From Hirsutella rhossiliensis (lineage: Eukaryota; Ascomycota; Sordariomycetes; Hypocreales; Ophiocordycipitaceae): a stretch of DNA of 64,000 nucleotides. Under the pieces are notes generated by a model. The model saw nothing but the letters and a program-made list of their open reading frames with translations. It did not search any database and had not been told where the DNA came from. Both the position numbers and the translations under genes were made by a program. Shown here in pieces: positions 11,095-23,393 of this stretch (its first letter is position 1; the number at the start of each line of letters is the position of its first letter). Where the stretch lies: contig NW_025408671.1 in NCBI RefSeq assembly GCF_020360975.1, forward strand, positions 3,968,001 through 4,032,000, given 5' to 3'.

Positions 11095-11552
11095 ATGGAT
11101 GTGCGCCAGGACCCCCTGAAGCAGCTGTTTACCAAGGTACGTTCAATCTCCGCCGTAGTAGCTGGTCTACTACCCGTGCGCGCGCGTGTGTGTGATGCTC
11201 TTCATTTTTACCAATGAATTCTGCAATTCTGAAAGCCACCCCGGCCTACCTGTGGACAATTAACACAACTGTCTGATACCCGCCCTCTTTGCCGCTATGC
11301 CGTGTTTCTAGCCGTCGTCTGGGAGTGGCTGCCTGTCTAACTCGGGTCATCATCTAGAGCTGCTCGCCCGACGCCGAAGATAATCTGACCGAGAGACGCT
11401 TTGGCGCATGTCCGGCTCACGCCATGCTCGGCAGCAACAGCAGGGGAGTCGGCGACCATAGCAATAATGCAAGGCGAGTATATAGCTTGATATCGACGAT
11501 TCTATACGTCCCCATGTGCTGTCGAGTTACTCTGCGCTATCGAGAAATATGA
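11095..11552 (+). CDS. Possible small two-exon gene, unrecognised
   Basis: The ATG at 11095 opens a 14-codon exon (MDVRQDPLKQLFTK) ending at 11136 in a perfect GTACGT donor. A CTAAC branch site lies about 17 nt before a TCATCTAG acceptor at 11357. Joining at 11358 continues in phase to a TGA at 11550-11552 and gives a 78-79 aa basic, cysteine-containing protein. The splice signals are good, but the 221-nt intron is long for this window and the product resembles nothing I know. Other acceptors (near 11312 and 11237) are possible. It runs head-to-head at its 3' end with PAC2. Confidence 0.25.
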
Positions 11553-11670
11553 ACGTCAAGTGTTGGCCGAATAGTCGGCAGGCGTTGCCCTCGTCATCCT
11601 CACACCGCCCGTCTGATGAAAAGAGGGCTGTGGCCTTGCAGCACTGCAGAAAAGACACGGCTCTGGATGC

Positions 11671-13518
11671 TCACGCCGATTCTACACGTATGCTCACATC
11701 CAGACCGTCGACGCAGTATCCGAGCTGCTTCGGGCCATCCTTGAGCTCAACCTCCCTCTTGGACCACCGGCCTGAGCCGTCCCTTGCCTGCTCTTCCTGC
11801 CAGTCGCCTCGGCTAGGATCGGCTGCATCCGCAAGAAACTCTTCCTCGTCGCTGCTGTCCCCGTCCTGTTCGTCGTAGTCGGCCACTGGATCCCACTCCC
11901 CCGTCTCCCAGATAAGGCGCACTCTTAGAGGAGACAGGCTGAATAGCTTCCCTGCAATCCCTCTTACGGAATATATGTCGAAAGCCTTCGGGATCCGCGA
12001 TGTCTTCTTCCCCTTGCCTTGGTAGTGAAACCCCACAGTGACCAGTCGCGCTTCGAGGAAAGACGGATTGACCTCGTCGCGGCGAATGACATCGGGCTCG
12101 CCGTAAATCGTGCAGAGCTCTGCGTAACGAGGGTGCAAGGCCAGGACGGTATGCTCTGCCGACTCGGGCACCGTCGCGAGCTGCCTGGCGATTCTCGAGA
12201 GGTAGAATATCTCGGCATTTCTGCGGTCATCCGGCTTGACTTGGGTAAAGTTGACACTCTTGAGGTTGGCGAGGCGGCCAATGGTGAACATGTGCGACTC
12301 TTCAGACGACGGCGTCTTGGCGTCGACGTCTTGCTTGTCGTACACGGGGTTGTGCGCGATTCGTAAGCCGGTGAGGCCTGGGAAGTGAGCGGAGAGGGCA
12401 TCCACAAAGGCCCACTCCCGGATTTTGTTGTAGGAAACATCTAGGTAACGCAGAGACGGCGGGAACGTTGGGACGGTTGTGCCGGGGGCAGTCATGTCCG
12501 CTATGTTGTTGCCTTTGAGGTGCAAGTTGCGGAGGGCCACGAGGGATGTGAGGCTCGCGAGATCCGAAATCGCCTCGAAGTTGTTGTACTCGAGGTTGAT
12601 GGAGGTGAGCGTGGATGCCAGCCCAGCATAGTCGACTGGAGGCAGCGAGGAGAGCTGGTTTGCTCCGACGGCCAAAGTGGCGAGCGACGGGCATCGTGTG
12701 GCGATGCGACAGAGCTCCTCCCAGTTGAGAAGAGTCTCGCCCAGGGCAAGCTCATCTACACCTCGGAACGCCGCTGCGGCCCCGTCCAGGGAGTCGTCGC
12801 TCAAGACACCCTGAAACCGGTTCCCGCTATTTTCAGACGTCAGCATCATGGAGCAAGCCGGCCAGGATCCCGCACCTACTTGAGGCTCAGTCGCCGCAGA
12901 GCCGGCAGCTCGGCACAGACATCCACCACCGGACCCAGGCGCTCAAACAGGTTTCTGCTGAGATCCAAGTGCGCGATGCTGGGGCACGTATCCGCGACAC
13001 GGCCCTCGCCGTCCTGCGCCGCCGCCACCACACGCATGCCGTCGAGAATGACGATGCGGAGGTCGACGAGCTGGGCCAGCTTGCGGCGGACCTTGTCGAA
13101 GCCCATCTCCTCGGCGACCTTGCCGGAGATGACAACCTGGGAATCGGGGGTGGCATGGCCCGACTGCGGAGCCTCGGACGCGTACTTTTCCCTCAGCGCG
13201 GCGATGAAACTCTGGGGTCTGTCGGCCGGACGGCTCGGGCGCACAAACGAGGCCGCCGTTGAGGACCCGGAGAGGCCTGCAAGGACGGTGAGCACAGAGG
13301 GCCGAGACAGGAGGCGAGCAACCAAGAGGGGGGGAGGGCGGAATACATGAGAAATAGCGCACTCGTTTGTGAGATCCATCGTGTTTCCCGCGCGTCGCAT
13401 CGTCCCATTCGACTCCCAGCCAGGCGCCCGTCGTTCCAGCGACCTCGCCGACATAGCGGACGGTGCAGAGGGCGCCGCCATAGGACATGCGCTGCCCAAC
13501 TTTGGGGGATTGCGCCAT
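11671..13518 (-). CDS. PAC2: Tubulin-specific chaperone E (tubulin cofactor E)
   Basis: Three exons: 13347-13518, 12880-13276 and 11671-12826 (introns of 70 and 53 nt, phases consistent), giving 574 aa. The protein begins with a CAP-Gly domain (about residues 8-65; GKHDG at 44-48, then VRYFSC) that binds the alpha-tubulin C-terminus. It continues with a leucine-rich repeat region (LDLSRN, LSLNGN, LTSINLEYNN, LHLKGNN, LRYLDVSYN, LRIAHNP) and ends with a ubiquitin-like region. This order is diagnostic of cofactor E, which with cofactors C and D assembles alpha/beta-tubulin dimers in the cytosol. The first splice restores RYFSCLSGSS and the second LSLNGNRF, both as expected for the family. It lies on the same strand as the dynein intermediate chain gene 2.6 kb away. 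Confidence 0.93.
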
Positions 13519-13934
13519 TGGTCAAAGCAGTCCAGTCTGTGCGCTGGAGCTTTCAACTTTCTGCTGTCACATGCCTTTTGCGGCCATGTTGCTGGCCTGA
13601 GGTTGTCGAGTTGAAGTAAGAGAGGCGGTGGTGACGATTCATGCCGGAGGTTGGAATGATTGGGGCCGCAGGATTTGGTTGGATGCCCCGTCGCGCCCTC
13701 ACTTTTGCTGCTAACCAAGGTCTCGAAACAAAACATTGAGGGCACAAAACCAGTGCATTGGACTGTCAAGCCAATTGATGCACAGGCTGCTGGCCAGATA
13801 GAGATTCGGTCTTTGACAAATAGTGATACTCTTTAATACATGGTAGTGGTTTAAGTACAGGCCCCTCGCATCTTCGCTTCACGAGTGGCTTCTGAGAGGC
13901 AATCCTAGTCAAACTGTTCCCGGCCAAATGCATT
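13519..13934. other. Short intergenic, PAC2 promoter and upstream gene 3' flank
   Basis: A 416-bp gap between two minus-strand genes. No coding signal or repeat is seen. Confidence 0.6.
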
Positions 13935-14974
13935 CTACAGCTTCGTCTTGGCCTCGTCAACAACCTTGACCAGGGCGCGGCCGTTGCTCAGGCACACCTT
14001 GCCGCCATCAATTTGAGTGACAAACCTCACCTCCTCCCACTCGCCGTCCCTGTTGCCCGTCCTCCACACGCGCGTCACCAGCTTGTCTCCGGGCATGACG
14101 GGGCTGGCGAAGCGCGCCTGGTACTCGCTGATGTTGGCCGGGTCGCCGCCGCCAAACCTGCCGAGGATGGCGTGGCAGGCGTTGTTCCACTGGAAGAGCC
14201 CGTGGGTGATGGCGCCCTGGAAGCCCATCTTCTTGCCGGGTTCGGGGGTCGCGTGGAGCGGGTTGTAGTCTCCGTTGAGGCGGTACAGCAGCGCCGTCTC
14301 GGGCGTCGTCTGGTGCTCGAGCACGGCATCCGGCTCCTTGCCCTCGGGCGGCGGGAAGTTTTGCGTCGGCGGCCCCTTGGGCCCGTGCCAGTTGCCCTGG
14401 CCGACGAAGAAGGAGCTCGAGGTGATGCGGGCGTAGACGTCGCCGGAGCGGGCGTCGACAAGGTCCGTCTGGGTCTCGAGGACGGTGCCGGGGCGGCCCT
14501 TGTCGTAGACGCCGAGCACCTTTGTGCGGGCCTCGAACTTGCGGCCGGCCGACGTCGGCGGAAGCTTGTTGAGGAACTCAATCTTGCGCTGGCCGTCGAC
14601 GGCGCGGCTCGAGTCGAATTCGGGGACGCCGGGGATCTTGACGGCCCTTTGAGCGGCGTAAAAGTCGACGACTTCCTGGCTGGTGCCCTTGAAGGCTGCG
14701 ACCGGAGGGTAAGTCTCTGAGATGTTTACGCTGTCTCGTCAGGGACAGCCTTACTCAAGACGAGCGGGTAGGTCGGAAACACGGCAAAGTCGGGGTGAAG
14801 CTCCTGGAAGACGGTCAGCTCGCCGGTCACACGGGACGGGGAAGCAATTCATACGTAGAGAAAGTGTAGCTCGTCAGCCTTGCAGCCAATGCTGTTGGCG
14901 AAGAGCAAGACATCGCGCTTCAGCCAAGAGACCTCTTGCGGAGGATACTGGAATCCAACTCCGGGACCAGACAT
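13935..14974 (-). CDS. MaoC-type (hot-dog) enoyl-CoA hydratase 2 / peroxisomal dehydratase
   Basis: Three exons: 14855-14974, 14755-14803 and 13935-14695, giving 309 aa. The double hot-dog fold is indicated by an N-terminal half starting MSGPGVGFQYPPQEVSW and a C-terminal half with the hydratase-2 signature GDYNPLH (catalytic pair about D199/H204), followed by the FQGAITHGL segment. Such enzymes hydrate trans-2-enoyl-CoA to (3R)-hydroxyacyl-CoA, usually in peroxisomal beta-oxidation. The C-terminus is -KTKL, close to but not a canonical SKL peroxisomal signal, so peroxisomal targeting is plausible but unproven. For intron 2 two acceptors fit the phase. I chose the distal one (59-nt intron, giving PLVLTFKGTSQEV) over a 38-nt intron because the product matches the family better. 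Confidence 0.9.
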
Positions 14975-16139
14975 GGCGGCGATGTGACGAGGCAGGCGTT
15001 TGCGAAGAGAGCCGTGGGGGACGTGGCACAAGTCGAGGGACGGCCGATGGATAGGTAGTCAGTCCAACCGCTGGCTGTTGCAGCAGGTGGCGTCTCGAGC
15101 CGAGGTTCAGACAGCGGGGTTCCGCTGTGTTGGCCAGTGGGCTTCCTCGGCGTCGCCGCCCCGGAAACGAGGGCGACCAACACATGGTTGATGCGACAAT
15201 GGAGGTAGATTGCATTCACCCATGGCTGTGTGTTGTATCGAGAATTCGTGTCTGTCGTTAATTATTATACGGGATAAGATTTGGACAGGAAAGATTGGCT
15301 GGAGTGGAGGGAGAGCTGATTGCGGGCCGGGATCCACCAAATCCCACAGGCTACCCTGTACCTGGCCAAGTAGGGGCTCCAACTTTGACTTCTCCCTTCC
15401 CCCTGCAAGCACAAACATCTAAACATTCAGATCCAGGCTGCCTAACAACCATGCCTCTTGGACCTTGCTGGTAACGACGTCGGCAGGGGAACGCCTGACC
15501 TGCTGTGGCTTTGGTCGCCCGGATTCACCGCTTCATGACGAGTCCCATAAGCATGTTGAGAGCTGGCAGATACACCGATTCCCGAATCTCTGCGTACCGC
15601 CGTCAGTTGAACCACAGCATCGTCAGCTCACGGCCGGTCACTGAGAGGGAGGCCCAACTGCTCCCAACTTACCCCAGCTCTGGAATGATGATTGGACACG
15701 GGCCACGCGAGCTGCGGAATCTGGGGGAAACTCCCTTGTCGGCACAGAAGCCATGACAAGAACATGTCCGCCGTCCGGAACTGTTGGCGGCCGCTGAATC
15801 TGATATGCCATCAGCAAACCCGCTCGTCGAAGTCATTGTAGAGACGGAGCAAACTTATCCGGCAGTTCCTAGACGATACGGCCAGGCGCCGATGGCAGAA
15901 AACGCGAGGCAGCTGTCCCGTCTCCAATTTCCCCGTCACTATTGCACCTAGGTCGGCGATGCCTGCGGAGCCACGGGAACTTCGTATCGGCCTGGTTCGA
16001 CGTACCAGGCACACCGTGGGAGTAATGCAGGATCAGTGCCAGGAAACCAGTGCCCCGTAAATAGCAAGGCCATCATGAAAAGGAAGAGAGGCACGTCACC
16101 CTGATACATTTCCAGACGCCTGCCGTGGATATATAAATG
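14975..16139. other. Intergenic, no gene seen
   Basis: About 1.2 kb between the hydratase start and the dynein gene end. The open frames are short and without bias. Nothing else was recognised. Confidence 0.55.
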
Positions 16140-18285
16140 CTAAACCACCATTGCTCCATTCAAGCCCACGGCCTCTAGCCGTCCTATCAGCTTCTTGACG
16201 TTTGCCCACTCCTCGTTCTTCAGACCCTCCTTGCCGCCCAGGCCGCTGGCCACCTCAAAGACGGTCAGCGAGCCGTCGATGCCGCCGGTGGCGACGCGCT
16301 TCCCGTCGTTGGGCTCCCACGCCACCTTGTTCAGGCTCTTTGAAAGCATGGCTCGGCCGTCCTGGCGCGCGCTCGGCGAGATTCTCGACACGGGCTCCTC
16401 CGTCTCCAGGGCAATGTCCCAGAGCTCGAGCCAGCCGGCTCCGTCCACGAGGGCAAAGACGCTTGGCTTCACTGGCGACCACTTGGCATCGTAGACGACG
16501 TCTTCTCGGACAAAGTCGATCAACGGCGCAATGTGTCCGTCTCCGCTCCCCATGGTCGACGTGGCCGCCGGTGCTCGGACCTTCCACAGCTTGACGCTCC
16601 AGTCGAGTGATGACGAGATGATCAAGTCCCCCAGATCCACTGGACCCCAGGCAGGATGAAAGTCTACCGACATGACCGGGGCCGTGTGGCCTTTGTAACT
16701 TATCTTCTTGTCGACCCCAGCCTTTGCGCCGGCACGATCGTACCTGTGGCAGGGGAAGATTGTGCCCTCTTCACTGCCGACAAGGAAAAAGGTCGGATCC
16801 GTCTGCGGAAACGACAGACACGTCGGGCTGACGTCCTCGACGGCTACCTTGGTCTGGGTGGGGTTCTTGAGCTCGAGCAGCTCTTGCGGCTGTGCAAAGA
16901 CATCCATGCTCCAGCCGCACACCACGCCGTCCGTGGAGCTGGATATAATGTTGTTGGCGTTTTGGGTTCCGACAATGTCAACCGAGTATATGGGGTGCGC
17001 ATGGCCATATCCTGTCAACGGGGTTTTTTGGACAGGGGCAGCCTTTGCCCTGGTATCCCACAGTAAGACCTGGCCGCTGTAGGAGCCGCCAACAATCAGG
17101 TTGGGGTGGTACGGAGAGAACTTGGCGGTGAGAATGTCGGACTGGGCTGTGAAGACGTATTCCGGGCGGTCGTGCATGTGGGTGTTCCAGACCTGGACGA
17201 GGCCGTCGGGCTCGTGCGGTGCGGTAGGGTTCTTGGTGTACGAGGCGAGGAGCAGTTCGCTGAACTTGGGCGAGAAATCAATGCAGCTGATCATGCGCTT
17301 TTTCGACCAACGGTCGTCAAAGAACTGGGCGATTTCCTTGATTCTATGGCTCCCTCGGCCTCCCGTGTTGCCGCTTTCATCGTCGTCGTCGTCATGGTCC
17401 TTTCCTTGCAAGGCATAGTCGGTGAGGATGTCGTAGGTTTCTTGATCGATAGCCCGTTCAATCACCTTGGTTGACTGTTCGAGGAAGTCGACAAACTCTT
17501 CGGACCTGGTGACGGCCTCGAGTTCCTCGCCGGTGAGCTCTCTGGAAGGGTAGTTGCCCGACGGCAGGGGCTGGGCTGGCGTAGGTCCGTCGGCGAGAAG
17601 CTGCTTAGTAGCCTTCAGTTCCTCCTCGACTTCATCCCGAATCTTTTGCCGCAGCTCCTCTTCGCGGTCGCGCTCCCTCCTGCTCAGCTTCTTGCTGGGC
17701 GTCAAGTTGGCGCCGTTGGGGTCATCTGCATCGGATACCAAGGACTGCGTCCTGGGCCTCGCCGGGGAGATCCAGTCGCTTGAAGTCTGGACGCCTTTGC
17801 TGTAGGAAAAGACTTCCTTGACCGGAGAAGGGGGGCACTCGTAGACGGTCGTCAGGGGTACCGTGCTCAGGGATATCTGTGGCGGAGGGGGGGCAACCTG
17901 TCCATTATGCGGACCTGGTAATTCGGATGTCGCGTTGCTGATTTCGCCGGCACTCAGTACGCTATTCGGTCTGCTGCCACGAGCGGCTGGGGAGGCGGCG
18001 CCTCCTGTTGTTGTCGAGCCGGGCCTGCTCTCGCCGACCAGGCTGTTGATGAGGGACTCGATTTCGCGACGATTGTCTGCTCTTCCTGGAGGCGGGGAAA
18101 ACAGCTGCAAACGCATCAGCAATGGTATGCCATCAGTGAGCGCAGCCAGAGGAAAGACCAACGTCGCTGGAGGCGCCTACGCTCTGGCGGCCAGCCGCCG
18201 ACTGGGTGGCCCGAAGCTCCCTCTGCCTCTTGAGTTCTGCAAGCTTTGCCTTTTTTGCAAGGATTTCATCTCGACGTTGCTGCAT
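16140..18285 (-). CDS. Cytoplasmic dynein intermediate chain
   Basis: Two exons: 18181-18285 (MQQRRDEILAKKAKLAELKR and onward) and 16140-18104, giving 689 aa. The 76-nt intron has a GCTGAT branch site. The N-terminal charged helix is the coiled coil that binds dynactin p150-Glued. A Ser/Pro-rich linker follows, then ETYDILTDYALQGKD, the light-chain/heavy-chain binding region. The C-terminal half is a WD-repeat propeller (for example FSPYHPNLIVGGSYSGQVLLWD, ISSSLDWSVKLWK). This subunit joins the dynein heavy chain to cargo adaptors and light chains for minus-end transport and nuclear migration along hyphae. It is the counterpart of yeast PAC11. It is divergent from the ATP synthase subunit e gene, with about 600 bp shared. 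Confidence 0.93.
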
Positions 18286-18886
18286 AGTAGCCGAGCCACA
18301 GTCCCATTGCGGGACGACCTAGTTAAAAAAGGCGACAGGATCGAGTTGGTCGAAGGCGATATATGGACGAAGGTCGTAACGGCGGGGGGGAGGAGGCAGC
18401 TGGCGAGCGGTAGAGGATGAAGCGCGACGCTGCCCGGGAGGATCGAGGACAGGTGAGAAAGGAAAGAAGCAGGTGCCAGTCGGGAATGGCAGTCGTCGTC
18501 GTTTGTAAAGGGAGCGTGTTGTGTGTATGTGGATGGATGGATGTAGCGAGGCAATGTTCTAGTTGAGATGCCAGTATAAAGTACGGCAACAGTGCGGTGC
18601 GCGCGCGCTGGTCACTGCAAGGCCGCCAAGACGCGCGCGCTCGGCGTCTGTGCACGTGATGTCGGCGGCTGCGCCAGGAGGTGCCAGCTCGCCTGGAGCT
18701 TGGCTGCCGATGCGTGCTAGCTGGAAAAACTGGTGCCGAGGGCGCGACTTTTCCCGAGCATCATCCAAATCTTCATTCTCGGCGCAACAACCCCTCGCTC
18801 CACCCTGACAGGGCCCATTGACAACCACCGAGCTCGTGGATCGCCGTTCGCACCCCCTTGCGCGCCTTTGCGGTCCCTCTCTACCA
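18286..18886. promoter_or_regulatory. Shared divergent promoter region, dynein IC / ATP synthase e
   Basis: A 601-bp region between two start codons on opposite strands. It contains alternating CGCGCG runs near 18600-18645 and a CACGTGATGTC element near 18654. No reading frame was credited. Its role as a bidirectional promoter is inferred from position. Confidence 0.5.
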
Positions 18887-19374
18887 ATGTCGTCAACAGG
18901 AGTCAACGTTAGTCCTCCACGTCTACCATCACCAGCCCCCCCCGGGGAGGCTCTACACACGCCATCGTGGAGCATCACTGCAATTGCTCGGCTCCGGGAC
19001 CGTCAGAGTTGATAGGGAGCTGACTGAGCGGTGTGGCAGGTCCTCCGGTGGTCCGCCCTCGGCGTGGGCATCTTCTATGGATTCTCTCACCAGCGGACGA
19101 TCCGCGCAACCCAAAGAGCCGAGCACGACAAGCACGAATACCAACACAAGCAGAAGCTGATAGAGCAGGCAAAGTCGGAGTTTGCCAAGAAGACGAACCC
19201 CAAGCCGGCTTCCGGGGACGATGGTACGTGCTTTCCTGGGCCAAGCAACCGCGATGAGCTGCGCCGGGCGGAGGCAGAACTAACCCAGGTTGCACTGCAG
19301 TCGTCACGGACGCCCAAGACCCCAGGTTCGACCTCGAGAAGTACCTGCTCAAGGTGGCCCAAGAAAACCCTTAG
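18887..19374 (+). CDS. ATP21: Mitochondrial F1Fo ATP synthase subunit e
   Basis: Three exons: 18887-18907, 19040-19223 and 19301-19374, giving 92 aa. The first exon encodes only MSSTGVN and would be missed by simple frame calling. The introns have GTTAGT and GTACGT donors and CTGAC/CTAAC branch sites. The protein has the short N-terminal membrane helix of subunit e (VLRWSALGVGIFYGFSHQRTI) followed by a charged matrix-side helix. The FYGFSHQ region normally carries the dimerisation GxxxG motif; here GVGIFYG is the corresponding glycine pattern. Subunit e (yeast ATP21/TIM11) stabilises ATP synthase dimers that shape the cristae. Confidence 0.92.
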
Positions 19375-20232
19375 CATGGGATTGTGACGAGGCTGGGGGA
19401 GGGACGGGGAGCGTATCGCGACGTTGTGGGCGTGGAGGCGCATCTGCAGGCCTGGACGACCGAGAGGCTACCAGGGCCTCGACGAGTTCAAGATACGACG
19501 ACATCGAACTGTATCACGGAGACTGCGAGAAGTGCTACTGCATAGACGTTTCCTTAGATCCCTGTTACTCACCGTGTACAGGTGTAAAATACACGCAATT
19601 AGATGGCATCACAAGCACGGCCATTGAACTGGTGCTAGCGGAATCGTGTGCTCGGGGAAGCTCCCGTCGTGTGTTTGGCTTTCCATGGGATCATGCACAC
19701 GCTACTGGTCAAATGTAAATACTCATACTAATAAAGGCCATCTTGCGCATTTGCAGCAGACAGCTCATAAGTCGACGCTCTTTGATCTGTGATCTGACCA
19801 AGCGGCCACAATCTGGTCCAGCCATCTACACTGTTGCATCTGATCCGACAAATTTCGACCCAAACCCGCCACGTATATTATATTCGATTGATTCTTCAAA
19901 GAGCGTAACTATGAATACTAGATCACTCGGCTTGACTGATGGCCTGGACGACATTTCAAGTTCAGCGAACGAGACTTGGCGGCACAACATCGGCCAGGGA
20001 CCTGCGTGTACACTGTACCCGTTTTCCGCGGCAACCCGCAGAGCACAGCAGGTCACTCGAAACCTCGTCCTCCAGGGCGGCAGCTGCTAGGCTTGCTTGC
20101 AGGTGCCCGCGCCCCACACAGCCTGTCTGTAACTTGCGACGAGCCTAAAGCTCCAAGCTGTCCTTAGTTCGCGTCGGCCTAGGCTTCGTGATCCTGCATC
20201 TTCAACCTTCTCGAGGCCAGCAGCAAGGCACC
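19375..20232. other. Intergenic, AATAAA near 19730
   Basis: The 3' flank of subunit e and the promoter of STT3. An AATAAA hexamer at about 19730 could serve polyadenylation but is 350 bp past the stop. A CT-rich stretch precedes STT3. No gene was seen. Confidence 0.5.
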
Positions 20233-22730
20233 ATGGCGGACCCAGCTCAGCCTCGCCCTGCGGGCTTCAACACGGAAAGCACTCGAACCCTTCTCAGAGT
20301 CGTCATTCTCTGCCTCATTGCCGCCGCTGCTATTGCGAGCCGCCTCTTCTCCGTGATCCGTAAGTCCTCCCTCCCCCGTCCCGACCCTCTCGCTGCGAGC
20401 ATCGCGCCCCTTTCCTGCTTCTCGTCGGCTAACTCGGACTACAGGCTTTGAAAGCATCATTCACGAATGTGAGTCAATTGGAAACCCCTCCCGCCCACGC
20501 ATGCAAGCATCGTTGCTGACCAGCCTCCAGTTGACCCGTGGTTCAACTTCCGAGCGACCAAGTATCTCGTCGAGAACGGTTTCTACAGCTTCTGGGACTG
20601 GTTCGACGACCGGACATGGCACCCCCTGGGCCGCGTCACGGGCGGCACCCTGTACCCCGGCCTCATGGTCACCAGTGGCATCATCTACCATGCCCTGCGG
20701 GCCATTTCCATCCCCGTCGACATTCGAAACATCTGCGTTCTTCTCGCGCCGGCCTTCTCGGGCCTCACGGCCTTTGCGGCTTACCTGCTGACGAATGAGA
20801 TGACCACGTCGCCTTCGGCCGGCCTTCTTGCTGCCATCTTCATGGGCATCGCCCCGGGCTACATCTCGAGATCGGTGGCGGGAAGCTACGACAACGAGGC
20901 CATTGCCATCTTCCTCCTCGTCTTCACCTTTTATCTGTGGATCAAGGCCCTCAAGCTGGGCTCCATGCTGTGGAGTCTTTTCTGCGCCCTTTCCTATGGC
21001 TACATGGTGGCCTCCTGGGGTGGATACGCCTTCATCACCTGCATCTTACCCCTCCATGCCTTCGTCCTCATCTGTATGGGGAGGTATAGCCCTCGACTCT
21101 ATGTTGCCTACTCCACCTGGTACACTTTGGGAACGCTGGCCAGCATGCAAATCCCCTTTGTCGGCTTTTTGCCTGTCAAGACGAGCGAGCACATGCCGGC
21201 TCTTGGTATGCGACCACCCGCGATGGGGTGGTTTTACCTGACTAACCTGCTGTCCCTAGGCATCTTTGGCTTCCTCCAGCTGGTCGGCTTCATTCAGTTT
21301 GTGCGAGCTGCCATTCCCAGCCGACAGTTCCAGACCTTCCTCTACACCATCGTCATTGCCACCTTTGGCATTGGCATACTGGGGCTTGTCGCTCTCACGT
21401 CTCTGGGGTACATTGCGCCATGGAGTGGCCGCTTCTACTCTCTCTGGGATACTGGCTATGCGAAGATACACATCCCCATCATCGCTTCGGTGTCGGAGCA
21501 TCAGCCGCCTGCTTGGCCCGCATTCTTTTTTGACCTCAACATGCTCATCTGGCTGTTCCCGGCCGGCATCTACCTGTGCTTCCAGGAACTCCGAGATGAG
21601 CACGTCTTCGTCATCGTCTACGGCCTCTTCGGCAGCTACTTCGCCGGCGTCATGGTCCGACTCATGCTCACCCTGACGCCCATTGTTTGCGTCGCTGCCG
21701 CCCTCGCCGTGTCCCGCATTCTAGACACATACGTCACCACCAAGTCCCCCGACCCTGCTAAGGTGCAGAGTGCTTCCGAGGCGACCACCAAGAAGGCTGC
21801 CAAGAGCCATGGCCTTCGCGGAAGCGAGAAGCCGATTATTGGAATCTTCAGCACAATTCCCAAGGTTGGCGCGACCGCGTCTGTCATTGTGTACCTGCTC
21901 ATGTTTGTCACTCACTGCACCTGGGTCACCTCCAACGCCTACTCTTCGCCTTCGGTTGTCCTCGCGAGTCGAATGCCTGATGGCAGTCAGCACATCATTG
22001 ATGACTACCGCGAGGCGTATCAGTGGCTCCGGCAGAACACCAAGGAGGATGCCAAGATTATGTCGTGGTGGGACTATGGCTACCAGATTGGGGGCATGGC
22101 TGACCGGCCGACCTTGGTGGACAACAACACTTGGAATAACACTCATATTGCGACTGTGGGCAAGGCCATGGCCTCTCCCGAAGAGGTTGCCTACCCCATT
22201 ATGCGGCAGCACGAGGTCGACTATGTGCTGGTGGTGTTTGGTGGGCTGCTCGGATACTCGGGCGACGACATCAACAAGTTCCTCTGGATGGTCCGCATTG
22301 CAGAGGGCATCTGGCCCGACGAGATCAAGGAACGCGACTTCTTCACTGCCCGCGGCGAGTATCGCGTGGACGCTGAGGCGACGGATGCCATGAAGAACAG
22401 CTTGATGTGAGTCGATGCCCAAACGAGGGTGGAGAGTAGGATGGAAGCTGACACGGCAACAGGTACAAGATGTGCTACTACAACTATCACACCCTGTTCC
22501 CCCCTGGGCAGGCTGTCGATCGTGTTCGTAGTGCTCGTCTCCCTGATGAGGGGCCGGTTCTCAACACGGTTGAGGAGGCGTTCACCAGCGAGAACTGGAT
22601 CATCCGCATCTACAAAGTCAAGGATCTCGACAACTTTGGCCGCGACCACGCTGATGTCGCCGCGTTCGAGCGGGGACAGAAGAAGAAGAAGACGAAGAAG
22701 AGGGGACCGCGCGTCCTCCGTGACAACTAG
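20233..22730 (+). CDS. STT3: Oligosaccharyltransferase catalytic subunit STT3
   Basis: Four exons: 20233-20359, 20445-20468 (only 24 nt), 20531-22406 and 22463-22730, giving 764 aa. The protein has a short cytosolic N-terminus, a first membrane helix and then the luminal DPWFNFR motif, which is made by joining the micro-exon and contains a metal-binding acidic residue. Many further transmembrane segments follow. The luminal C-terminal domain has the WWDYG motif (about W563-G567) that recognises the +2 Ser/Thr of the N-X-S/T sequon, plus DNNTWNNTHI. The protein transfers the dolichol-linked glycan to Asn in the ER lumen. The C-terminus ends in a Lys-rich cluster (GQKKKKTKKRG). Confidence 0.96.
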
Positions 22731-23393
22731 GCGACGAAAACGTCGACTCGGGGCGCGGGAGCCTGACACCAACGAGAAAACTGCCAAAAACCACCAAAAA
22801 AATCAACGTCGAACTGGCTTCTATATAGATGAGGGCAGGTTCAGTGTACAACAATCGTATGGAGGGCCAAGGGGAGCTGGGAGAACAAGCAACCAGGCCG
22901 ATTCATGCAGTGAATTGAGGGCGCACAGTGAAGTGGCGGAGGACAGGGTCTGAATTCGAGGGGCGAGGCGGTAGGAAAAGCTGAAGCTGCGCGCCTGAGG
23001 CGAAAGAATCCATGTCTAGATAGGGCTTTCATGTGCATGAAGACAATCGGTTTTGCTCTACGAGTTGAGATGTGAAAGGCAATGGTTCAAGAGCATTGGG
23101 TTGCCGTGCGACCGAGAGCAAGTTGCATGGGCAAAACCAAGCGTTCAGTTGGGGTGAACAGCTGGCTGGCAGCTGCGCAGGGGTCCAGGGCAGAGGGGAG
23201 AAAACATTTATTGACGCCATCGTTTTCTCTCCTCTCACCTCACCCATCCCAACTCGCATTCATCCCATCTCTGCTGCCCAACCATCCCTCCACGGGGCTG
23301 GCATTACATCGCTCATCCTTCATATGCTTGGCACAGAAGCCTCGTTCTTCTCTTTGCCTCTCTTGTCTGGCGCCCGGGCCCGTCCTGCCCGTG
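22731..23393. other. Intergenic, no gene seen
   Basis: A 663-bp gap between STT3 and the zinc-ribbon gene. A pyrimidine-rich run at about 23220-23390 is typical of a fungal promoter or leader. Nothing coding was credited. Confidence 0.55.

Noticed and set aside
14717..14754. 38-nt intron in the MaoC gene
   Set aside because: It is shorter than other introns here; the 59-nt alternative gives a better family match and the same phase.
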